Below, piece after piece: positions 1-10,900 of a DNA stretch of 64,000 nucleotides (positions are counted from its first letter, which is position 1; the number at the start of each line of letters is the position of its first letter). Made by a program: the position numbers and the translations under genes. The notes beneath the pieces were generated by a model. That model did no database searches. It was not told the DNA's origin and saw only the letters and a list, made by a program, of their open reading frames with translations. The stretch is from Trematomus loennbergii (lineage: Eukaryota; Chordata; Actinopteri; Perciformes; Nototheniidae): positions 12,501-76,500 of the forward strand of contig JAAOOA010000264.1 in assembly GCA_012861695.1 (NCBI GenBank). The letters run 5' to 3'.

Positions 1-782
1 CCCACGTGGCACAGAGAAACACTGCTCTGAGGTCTGTTCTGCCCCACGTGGCACAGAGAAACTGCTCTGAGCGTCTGTCTGCCCCACGTGGCACAGAGAA
101 ACTGCTCTGAGCGTCTGTTCTGCCCCACGTGGCACAGAGAAACTGCTCTGAGCGTCTGTTCTGCCCCACGTGGCACAGAGAAAACACTGCTCTGAGCGTC
201 TGTTCTGCCCCACGTGGCACAGAGAAACTGCTCTGAGCGTCCGTTCTGCCCCACGTGGCACAGAGAAACACTGCTCTGAGCGTCCGTTCTGCCCCACGTG
301 GCACAGAGAAACACTGCTCTGAGCGTCCGTTCTGCCCACGTGGCACAGAGAAACACTGCTCTGAGCGTCTGTTCTGCCCCACGTGGCACAGAGAAACTGC
401 TCTGAGCGTCTGTTCTGCCCCACGTGGCACAGAGAAACACTGCTCTGAGCGTCTGTTCTGCCCCACGTGACACAGAGAAAACACTGCTCTGAGCGTCTGT
501 TCTGCCCCACGTGGCACAGAGAAACACTGCTCTGAGCGTCTGTTCTGCCCACGTGGCACAGAGAAACACTGCTCTGAGCGTCTGTTCTGCCCCACGTGGC
601 ACAGAGAAACTGCTCTGAGCGTCTGTTCTGCCCCACGTGGCACAGAGAAACTGCTCTGAGCGTCTGTTCTGCCCCACGTGGCACAGAGAAAACTGCTCTG
701 AGCGTCTGTTCTGCCCCACGTGGCACAGAGAAACTGCTCTGAGCGTTCTGTTCTGCCCCACGTGGCACAGAGAAACACTGCT
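1..782. repeat. 41-43-bp minisatellite, one CACGTG per unit
   Basis: About 18 head-to-tail units beginning GCCCCACGTGGCACAGAGAA, varying by a two-base AC indel (41 or 43 bp) and single-base slips. Each unit has a palindromic CACGTG E-box core. The array is cut by the window's left edge. The short frames here are repeat artefacts, not proteins. Confidence 0.95.
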
Positions 783-1104
783 TGCATGTGAGACCATGTG
801 GGGGAGGCTATTGACTCGTGTTGGTGTGTTGACTCCCTCACATGATCCCAGTAAGCAGTCAACAACAGTAGAGATTGTTTACAAAATCAAAGGTAAAAAA
901 TGTCATTTATATCAGAATATTATACCTGTTTTATTTCAGGGTTAAAATAAAGACACATCGTGCCCCGTAAACAACAACAACAACAACTGCACTTTTAAGC
1001 TGTATTTATCAGAGGAAGTGGTGGTTGTTTATCAAGTAGATGAGATAAATCCGTCTGCTTCCTGTCTCACCTGCTCAGGTGTTCAAAGGTTAATGACTCG
1101 CTGA
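783..1104. other. Unique spacer, no gene seen
   Basis: AT-rich spacer between two minisatellites with a short CAA run near 975. No exon with convincing splice borders or coding similarity is visible. Confidence 0.6.
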
Positions 1105-3524
1105 TAAGGACTCTTTAAAGTAGAGACACTACATACTGATATACACCTGAACATCAGCAGGAGAGGACTCTTTAAAGTAGAGACACTACATACTGATATA
1201 CACCTGAACATCAGCAGGAGAGGACTCTTAAAGTAGAGACACTACATACTGATATACACCTGAACATCAGCAGGAGAGGACTCTTTAAAGTAGAGACACT
1301 ACATACTGATATACACCTGAACATCAGCAGGAGAGGACTCTTTAAAGTAGAGACACTACATACTGATATACACCTGAACATCAGCAGGAGAGGACTCTTA
1401 AAGTAGAGACACTACATACTGATATACACCTGAACATCAGCAGGAGAGGACTCTTTAAAGTAGAGACACTACATACTGATATACACCTGAACATCAGCAG
1501 GAGAGGACTCTTTAAAGTAGAGACACTACATACTGATAAACACCTGAACATCAGCAGGAGAGGACTCTTTAAAGTAGAGACACTACATACTGATATACAC
1601 CTGAACATCAGCAGGAGAGGACTCTTAAAGTAGAGACACTACATACTGATATACACCTGAACATCAGCAGGAGAGGACTCTTTAAAGTAGAGACACTACA
1701 TACTGATATACACCTGAACATCAGCAGGAGAGGACTCTTTAAAGTAGAGACACTACATACTGATATACACCTGAACATCAGCAGGAGAGGACTCTTTAAA
1801 GTAGAGACACTACATACTGATAAACACCTGAACATCAGCAGGAGAGGACTCTTTAAAGTAGAGACACTACATACTGATATACACCTGAACATCAGCAGGA
1901 GAGGACTCTTTAAAGTAGAGACACTACATACTGATATACACCTGAACATCAGCAGGAGAGGACTCTTAAAGTAGAGACACTACATACTGATATACACCTG
2001 AACATCAGTAGGAGAGGACTCTTTAAAGTAGAGACACTACATACTGATATACACCTGAACATCAGTAGGAGAGGACTCTTTAAAGTAGAGACATACATAC
2101 TGATATACACCTGAACATCAGTAGGAGAGGACTCTTTAAAGTAGAGACACTACATACTGATATACTCCTGAACATCAGCAGGAGAGGACTCTTTAAAGTA
2201 GAGACTCTACATACTGATATACACCTGAACATCAGCAGGAGAGGACTCTTTAAAGTAGAGACACTACATACTGATATACACCTGAACATCAGCAGGAGAG
2301 GACTCTTAAAGTAGAGACACTACATACTGATATACACCTGAACATCAGCAGGAGAGGACTCTTTAAAGTAGAGACACTACATACTGATATACACCTGAAC
2401 ATCAGCAGGAGAGAACTCTTTAAAGTAGAGACACTACATACTGATATACACCTGAACATCAGCAGGAGAGGACTCTTTAAAGTAGAGACACTACATACTG
2501 ATATACACCTGAACATCAGCAGGAGAGGACTCTTTAAAGTAGAGACACTACATACTGATATACACCTGAACATCAGCAGGAGAGGACTCTTTAAAGTAGA
2601 GACACTACATACTGATATACACCTGAACATCAGGAGGAGAGGACTCTTTAAAGTAGAGACACTACATACTGATATACACCTGAACATCAGTAGGAGAGGA
2701 CTCTTTAAAGTAGAGACACTACATACTGATATACACCTGAACATCAGTAGGAGAGGACTCTTTAAAGTAGAGACACTACATACTGATATACACCTGAACA
2801 TCAGTAGGAGAGGACTCTTTAAAGTAGAGACACTACATACTGATATACTCCTGAACATCAGCAGGAGAGGACTCTTTAAAGTAGAGACTCTACATACTGA
2901 TATACACCTGAACATCAGCAGGAGAGGACTCTTTAAAGTAGAGACACTACATACTGATATACACCTGAACATCAGCAGGAGAGGACTCTTTAAAGTAGAG
3001 ACACTACATACTGATATACACCTGAACATCAGCAGGAGAGGACTCTTTAAAGTAGAGACACTACATACTGATATACACCTGAACATCAGCAGGAGAGAAC
3101 TCTTTAAAGTAGAGACACTACATACTGATATACACCTGAACATCAGCAGGAGAGGACTCTTTAAAGTAGAGACACTACATATGATATACACCTGAACATC
3201 AGCAGGAGAGGACTCTTTAAAGTAGAGACACTACATACTGATATACACCTGAACATCAGCAGGAGAGGACTCTTTAAAGTAGAGACACTACATACTGATA
3301 TACACTGAACATCAGCAGGAGAGGACTCTTTAAAGTAGAGACACTACATACTGATATACACCTGAACATCAGCAGGAGATGACTCTTTAAAGTAGAGACA
3401 CTACATACTGATATACACCTGAACATCAGCAGGAGAGGACTCTTTAAAGTAGAGACACTACATACTGATATACACCTGAACATCAGCAGGAGAGGACTCT
3501 TTAAAGTAGAGACACTACATACTG
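1105..3524. repeat. 57-bp minisatellite, about 42 units
   Basis: Tandem array of a 57-bp unit containing GGACTCTTTAAAGTAGAGAC. Units differ by substitutions (CAGCAG or CAGTAG) and frequent loss of one T in the CTCTTTAAAG stretch. Because 57 is a multiple of three the minus strand reads open as a 19-residue repeat for up to 300 residues. The one-base slips break it irregularly and no promoter or splice context supports translation. Confidence 0.97.
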
Positions 3525-5284
3525 ATGTGAGTTTTAACTTCTTAATAGTTTATATTGATATTTATTTATTTACTGATGAGCTGACAACAAATCTTAATTT
3601 AAAGGAAATCTCCTCGTAAATAATGCAGAATCCATTAAAAACAGTTAAAGATGAATAAGATATATATTACATGATATTAAATGTATATTACACAACTTAT
3701 CAAATACTTAGAGTCCATTTTAATAGAGATATACGCATTTGGAAAGTACCATACAGTAAGGTAACGTTTAGACAATATTCTAAATCTCGCGAGGTTTGGC
3801 ACTACAGTGAGACGTGAGATTTCACCTTAGTGTAGTTAATGGAAATAAATGTAAACTTTAATTAATGAGTAAATTACAGTTTTAGTGAACTTTAGGCCAC
3901 ATTTACAGATCTTACATAACGTTTTGTCCGACATTTCCTCACACACACACACACATACACACACTCACACTCACACACACTACATCCATGACACACGCAC
4001 GCACACACACACACACACACACCAGAATAACTCACTTTAGAGCCCCGTTAACGGATCTTTAACGTCGGTTAACTCACCGGTAACTCGACTCCAGACGGTT
4101 GTTGTTGTTGTTTGGGTTGTTGTTGTTGTTGTTGTGGAACAGCTGTGAGACGGGGGTTTTGGGAGCAGAAGAAGAGAAAGTAGAAGAAGTTGGAGCAGCA
4201 GAAGAAGAAGGAGCTGCCGTCAGAAGATGAGGTCATCGCGTTAAAAATAAATCCATGTCGTCATCGCTTCAGACTGCACGCGCTCTCTTAAAGGCGCAGG
4301 CACCGTGTGAGCCGAGAGGAAGTAAAGGCTTTAAAGGGGAGGTTTAGAGTCAGGAAATACAGAGATTTCATGTAAAAATAATAAGTAAATATAGAAAAAT
4401 AAATAAATTATAAAACATACAAATTAATTCAAATGTAGCCGATAGAAAACCACTGTCTTAAAGGGAAGGGGAACGTTTAGAGTCAGGAAATAATAATAGA
4501 TTTCATGTAAAAATAATAAAGAAATAATTAAGTAAATAAAGAAATGTGGTAATATAATTAAATAAAACACTTTTTTTTAACTATTAGTTCAGGAAATGAA
4601 TAAATGGTCAGGCAAAAATACTGACAGAAAATAAATACTTTTATAATGATAAAATAATACATTATTTAAAAACGTTTTAAAAACTATTAATTGAGGAAAT
4701 TAAAAATAACATAAATGGCAAGAAAAAATACTGACGAAAAATAAAATGCTTTCAATGTTAAAAAATAATAAATAAATAGATAAACTTCTTAAATAGTGAA
4801 GATGTGAACTGAATAAACACACCTCAAAGAAATGATTAAAGATCCCGAAACAAATGACTGTAACATTGTACACATCCCATAACCATTTTAATTTGTATTT
4901 TATGTACTTTAAAATAAATGTATTGTAATTTTTTGATTTTGTATTTCTATTGTTCTCCTTTTTAATATTATTAAATATCTTTATTGTGTGCAAACACTGA
5001 GGATAAATCCTTGTAAATAAACACTTTTAGCACTTTCTGATATTTCCTGAATGCAAAGTTGAATTGTTGTTCTTTGCAGCGCTGAGATTCCTGCAGGACG
5101 GAGGACAAAGGTAACGTGTCCTCATTCTGGAGCGATCGTCCTCTGCATGGCTGCCTCACAACGAGGAGGCAATTACAGCCTCTGCAGAGAAGAAGAGACT
5201 GAGCCCCAGAGGTCTGCAGGAAGTACCAGAGGGTTCTAAAGGTCACCTAGCATGCTATTTGTAGGCAATAGGTCTCAGCAGTGG
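3525..5284. other. AT-rich intergenic DNA, no gene seen
   Basis: Low-GC sequence with a (CA)n tract at about 3940-4021 and a GTT-rich stretch at about 4096-4136. A short GC-richer patch with GAAGAA repeats sits at 4160-4330. Short frames near 4700-5246 have no recognisable domain. Confidence 0.5.
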
Positions 5285-5319
5285 CGACTGGTCATTAGGG
5301 GCAGGCGGGGTACAGCCCC

Positions 5320-5502
5320 ACCAACCCTTAAAACTCATCTGTTCAACATCGCCTTCCAACAATAACTCACCCCCCCCCACTTCCATTTCTGCCCCCTGTT
5401 TTATGTTATGTTTTATGTCTTGTCCTTGTATGTTTCTTTGTAAGCGACCTTGAGGTTATGAAAGGCGCTATACAAATTCAAGTTATTATTATTATTATTG
5501 TC
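5320..5502 (+). mobile_element. Non-LTR retroelement 3' tail (LINE/SINE-like)
   Basis: The motif GCGACCTTGAGGTTATGAAA followed by GGCGCTATACAAATTCAAG and a run of TTATTATTATT is the 3' tail pattern shared by many teleost LINEs and their SINEs. Only the tail is present and no reverse-transcriptase frame is attached. The call rests on motif resemblance, not alignment. Confidence 0.55.
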
Positions 5503-6189
5503 AGCAAAAAGTATTTCAAATAATAATTTTTTTAAATGCAAAGAAAAATACATGTTAAAAATATTTTAAGATCCTGTTTGATCATCTGATTCGTCTGTAC
5601 ATTGCTGTTTTAGTCTGTGTTCTTCTAATTCGTGTCTACAGTGTGCCTATTGAGCCGTGTTGAGCGACGTGGGTCAGCCCCTCTCTCTGCTGTCTAAGTG
5701 AATGGGTGCTGTAAAAAGTATTTTTTCTATTCAATGTGTGCGGCGACAAATAATCACCATAGGGGCACTGTGCTGACATACCACCAAACGTCATCATAAT
5801 TCAGAGAGCTGATTGGCTGTAAGTACGTGTGCCGCGAAAAGTGTGGTTGTTTGAAAGAGGAGACCAGAGAGAGCAGCGTATAGCGATTACAATCACACGG
5901 AAAGAAAGTGAAGGAAGTTGACCGTCTAAGTTCATTTGATGTCATATATTTAGTTGATCTCCTGTGTTTTGCCTATAGGCGATTGCTCTGCTGGATCCAT
6001 TGACATTGTGACCTCGGTGATGAGTGTCTGTGTTTTCTTTATACCCCCCCCCCCCCCCCCCCCCTCTCTCTCTCTATCGGAACCATGGATAGCCTACAAC
6101 TATTTGTTTACGTGTTTAAAAAAGCACCAGAAGCTTATACATACACATCTAAGTTGTTCGTGCCCTCCACTTTTGAACATATATAAACG
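5503..6189. other. Repeat-derived spacer, no gene seen
   Basis: Mixed sequence with a C homopolymer at about 6045-6064 followed by CT repeats. Short frames on both strands have no domain that I recognise. Confidence 0.4.
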
Positions 6190-6888
6190 CCACTGGGTCT
6201 CAGATATATACAAATATATAAAAACATGTCTATGAAGTGTTTTGCTCCAAACACCAAACAGATCATTCTAGCCATGCCTCATATCCCTGTATTTCACTTC
6301 CTGTTTCAAAAGTGCTGATTTGGGGTATAAAGCTTTAAAAAGTAGGGGTCTGAGCTCATGGGGACCCGGCAGCTACTGTCTAAACTAAATGCTGCCGTGA
6401 TGAAACGCCATATCATGGATTATCAAGGATTGTCTCTAAACAGTATGGAGCTCAAAGGCTTTCTCTCTTGCCGGTTATACCACAAGGTGAGTTCCTTTTG
6501 ATTTCCTGCTTCTTCACACACATGCTCTCCAGTACAGGTTAGCTCTGAGTGTTAGCCATGCTAATGTAAACACCGACCATATTACGTCCAAAACAGTCGG
6601 GCATTGTTTCTGATAGCAACGTTTCTGATAGGGCCGTGGGTCCACATTTCAGATATTACGTCATATCGGACGCAAATCTGGATCAGCTCCGTTGTTCCCC
6701 CGTTTTTAGAGATTTGGGTACGGAGGAAAAGAGAGAGGGTTTTATTTCCTGACGCTGCGTGAGTTCCCTGACACACCGGGGACACACCGGGGACGCACCG
6801 GGGACACATCGGGGACACACCGGGGACACACCGGGGACACACCGGGGACACTTGGTGATGTATAAATGGAGATAGGAGACCTTTAAAG
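6190..6888 (-). mobile_element. Reverse-oriented decayed copy of the TTAA element at 51.5 kb
   Basis: On the minus strand this stretch matches parts of the element at 51473-52447. Shared blocks include ACCAAACAGATCAT..., TAGCCATGCCTCAT and the block around CTAAAAACGG with CCTCTCTCTTTTCCTCC. It has an added 12-bp GGGGACACACCG array at about 6774-6850, absent in the other copy. The THAP frame is not intact here. The flank at 6888 starts another TTAAAGGGG-type repeat end. Confidence 0.6.
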
Positions 6889-7754
6889 GGGCCCAATTCT
6901 GCTGATGTTCAGGTGGGTATTTAGGGTCGTTTTACAGGGACATGATCAAAGGGTCAAACTCTGAGAAAATAAATTGGAGAGAAGAAAGAGATGTTCTGAA
7001 GAGCTGATGTCCTCTGAAGGAAAGCGCTGAGCAGAAGAAACTGAAGCATGCAGAGAGTTTCACCGTTTATTTGATTGAACATAGAAGATAATCTCTGTGA
7101 TCTCTGTTGATATCTGATCTCAGGTCTGTGTGCAGGGCTTCATTTATTCACATGTTCTCATCATTATACGTCTCTCTCCATGTTCCCTCATTATATCTAA
7201 CCTGATTGACCTCTTCATATATATCAGACCCTTCCTCTCCAATTACACTTTCTTATCAATTCAGACAAATGTTTAAATTCATTATTTAAAATTAATATTC
7301 CTTTGGTTTAAAACGGAGAAAAACTCTTTTCAAATAAGCAAAGAATAAGCAAATTGTTATAAAATAAGCAAAATCCTTAATATACAAAGATATGCAAAAG
7401 TTTTAAGAACAGTTTTGGTAAATTCTTATAAAACAAACAAGAAACTGTTTAAGATAAAAAAATAGGTACAAAATAAATGTTTGATCATTTGTCGAGAACA
7501 AAATGTAATTTTTTTTTTCTGAACATCAAAATCAAACCTGAAGTTTATTTAACTACAAAACTCAAATCTTCCTAAAATCAAGCAAAAACTCTAAAATGCT
7601 AAAGTCGGACATTTTGAGAAAAAGTCGGACATTTGAGAAAATGTTAAAATTGAGACATTTTGAGAACATTTCAAAAGATCTCAGCAGGGGCTGAATGATC
7701 CTATGCTTTATACGATGGGATCAGCTAGATATATGTGAGTGTCGGGAGGAGCTG

Positions 7755-7909
7755 CTACACTTCCTCTGCAGGAACAGCCAGGTTCACTTCCTGCAGCTCC
7801 ATGTCCTCCTGTCTGTCAGGCTGCCCCTGGTGGCCTGCAGAGGCATGACAGCCAGGTTCACTTCCTGCAGCTCCATGTCCTCCTGTCTGTCAGGCTGCCC
7901 CCTGGTGGC
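7755..7909 (-). CDS. Receptor copy 1: cytoplasmic tail exon with stop
   Basis: Last coding exon, following acceptor TGTCTCTGCAG after a 79-bp intron and ending in TAG at 7757-7755. It encodes two tandem 25-residue units containing QPDRQEDMELQEVNLAV, then PAEEV. Each unit begins just after its own CTCTGCAG, so the duplication also copied the splice acceptor. Copy 1 has four C bases where copy 2 has five in the second unit, giving 155 instead of 156 nt and a frame slip. No tyrosine-based signalling motif is visible. Confidence 0.75.
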
Positions 7910-10900
7910 CTGCAGAGACATGACAGCACAGAGGTGACTACCTGCTCCTCTTCAGGCCCACATCACAGTCCTCTGAACACATGCCTACCTTGCAGACGAA
8001 GTAAAGGCCGCTGGCCAGCAGCAGAGTCAGCAGCAGAACCATCAGCAGGACGACGGCTCGGAGGATCAGAGGTGGGGGATCTGAGGGGACATCAGACATC
8101 ACAGCATGAGGCCAGCAGGCCCACTAACTGCACTCTGGAGGCTTTCAGATGTTTCCCAGAGTGGGACCTCTTTAAAAAGCTCTCAGTGAGACACAGACAG
8201 GTGAGAGACAGACAGGTGAGAGACAGACAGGTGAGACACAGACAGGTGAGACACAGACAGGTGAGAGACAGACAGGTGAGACACAGACATGATCCTCTTC
8301 CTGTGAACACTGAGCTCACCTGAGACAGAGACAGACAGGTGAGAGACAGACAGGTGAACACTGAGCTTACCTGAGACACTGACAGACAGACAGGTGACAG
8401 ACAGGTGAGAGACAGACAGGTGAGAAACAGACAGGTGAGAGAGACAGGTGAGAGACAGGTGAGAGACAGGTGAGAGAGAGACAGGTGAGAGACAGACAGG
8501 TGAGAGACAGACATGATCCTCTTCCTGTGAACACTGAGCTCACCTGAGACAGTGACAGACAGACAGGTGAGAGACAGACAGGTGACAGACAGACAGGTGA
8601 GAGACAGACAGGTGGACACTGAGCTTACCTGAGACAGTGACAGACAGACAGTGACAGACAGGTGACAGACAGACAGGTGAGAGACAGACAGGTGAACACT
8701 GAGCTTACCTGAGACAGTGACTGACAGACAGACAGGTGAGAGACAGACAGGTGCACACTGAGCTTACCTGAGACAGTGACAGACAGACAGGTGAGAGACA
8801 GACAGGTGACAGACAGACAGGTGAGAGACAGACAGGTGGACACTGAGCTTACCTGAGACAGTGACAGACAGACAGTGACAGACAGGTGAGAGACAGACAG
8901 GTGAGAGACAGACAGGTGAACACTGAGCTTACCTGAGACAGTGAGAGACAGACAGGTGACAGACAGACAGGTGAGAGACAGACAGGTGAACACTGAGCTT
9001 ACCTGAGACAGTGACAGACAGACAGGTGAGAGACAGACAGGTGACAGACAGACAGGTGCACACTGAGCTTACCTGAAACAGTGACAGACAGACAGGTGAG
9101 AGACAGACAGGTGAGAGCCAGACAGGTGAGAGACAGACAGGTGAGAGACAGACAGGTGACAGACAGACAGTGACAGACAGACAGGTGACAGACAGACAGG
9201 TGAGAGACAGACAGGTGAGAGACAGACAGGTGACAGACAGACAGGTGACAGACAGACAGGTGAGAGACAGACAGGTGCACACTGAGCTTACCTGAGACAG
9301 TGACAGACAGACAGGTGACAGACAGACAGGTGACAGACAGACAGGTGGACACTGAGCTTACCTGAGACAGTGACAGACAGACAGGTGACAGACAGACAGG
9401 TGACAGACAGACAGGTGACAGACAGACAGTGACAGACAGACAGGTGAGAGACAGACAGAGACGAGAGGTGCACACTGAGCTTACCTGAGACAGTGACAGA
9501 CAGACAGGTGAGAGACAGACAGGTGACAGACAGACAGGTGAGAGACAGACAGGTGCACACTGAGCTTACCTGAGACAGTGACAGACAGCAGACGGCTCTC
9601 AGAGGAGAAGTTATGAGAGCGAACCAACAGGTGATAAACACAGCTGTAGTTTCCCTGGTGGGCGGGCTCTGCAGCCGGGAACAGGAAGTGGGCGCTGTGA
9701 TTGACAGCTGGCTGGGTGTAGTTGTGAGTGGAGGAGCTGAGCAGGAAGGAGCCTCCTGGGTACTGAGGCTGGATGGAGCAGCTGATGCTGAAGGTGGAGC
9801 CTCTGAACACCTGGAACCCCTGCTGCTGGGCCCCGGAGACCCCGTACATGGAGGAGGACACAGAGATGTTGGGCTGAAGCAGCAGGTCTGTAGACAGGTG
9901 AGAGACAGACAGGTGAGAGACAGACAGGTGAGAGACAGACAGGTGAGAGACAGGTGAGAGACAGACAGGTGGACACTGAGCTTACCTGAGACAGTGACAG
10001 ACAGACAGTGACAGACAGGTGAGAGACAGACAGGTGAGAGACAGACAGTGAACACTGAGCTTACCTGAGACAGTGAGAGACAGACAGGTGACAGACAGAC
10101 AGGTGAGAGACAGACAGGTGAACACTGAGCTTACCTGAGACAGTGACAGACAGACAGGTGAGAGACAGACAGGTGACAGACAGACAGGTGCACACTGAGC
10201 TTACCTGAAACAGTGACAGACAGACAGGTGAGAGACAGACAGGTGAGAGCCAGACAGGTGAGAGCCAGACAGGTGAGAGACAGACAGGTGACAGACAGAC
10301 AGTGACAGACAGACAGGTGACAGACAGACAGGTGAGAGACAGACAGGTGAGAGACAGACAGGTGACAGACAGACAGGTGTCAGACAGACAGGTGAGAGAC
10401 AGACAGGTGCACACTGAGCTTACCTGAGACAGTGACAGACAGACAGGTGACAGACAGACAGGTGACAGACAGACAGGTGACAGACAGACAGTGACAGACA
10501 GACAGGTGAGAGACAGACAGGTGAGAGACAGAGAGGTGCACACTGAGCTTACCTGAGACAGTGACAGACAGACAGGTGAGAGACAGACAGGTGACAGACA
10601 GACAGGTGAGAGACAGACAGGTGCACACTGAGCTTACCTGAGACAGTGACAGACAGCAGACGGCTCTCAGAGGAGAAGTTATGAGAGCGAACCAACAGGT
10701 GATAAACACAGCTGTAGTTTCCCTGGTGGGCGGGCTCTGCAGCCGGGAACAGGAAGTGGGCGCTGTGATTGACAGCTGGCTGGGTGTAGTTGTGAGTGGA
10801 GGAGCTGAGCAGGAAGAGCCTCCTGGGTACTGAGGCTGGATGGAGCAGCTGATGCTGAAGGTGGAGCCTCTGAACACTGGAACCCCTGCTGCTGGGCCCC

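Noticed and set aside
2289..3191. 300-codon frame of MFRCISVCSVSTLKSPLLL repeats
   Set aside because: 57-bp minisatellite, broken by random one-base losses and without exon context.
1..3524. CRISPR-like repeat arrays
   Set aside because: Units are contiguous with no unique spacers, and the genome is a vertebrate.
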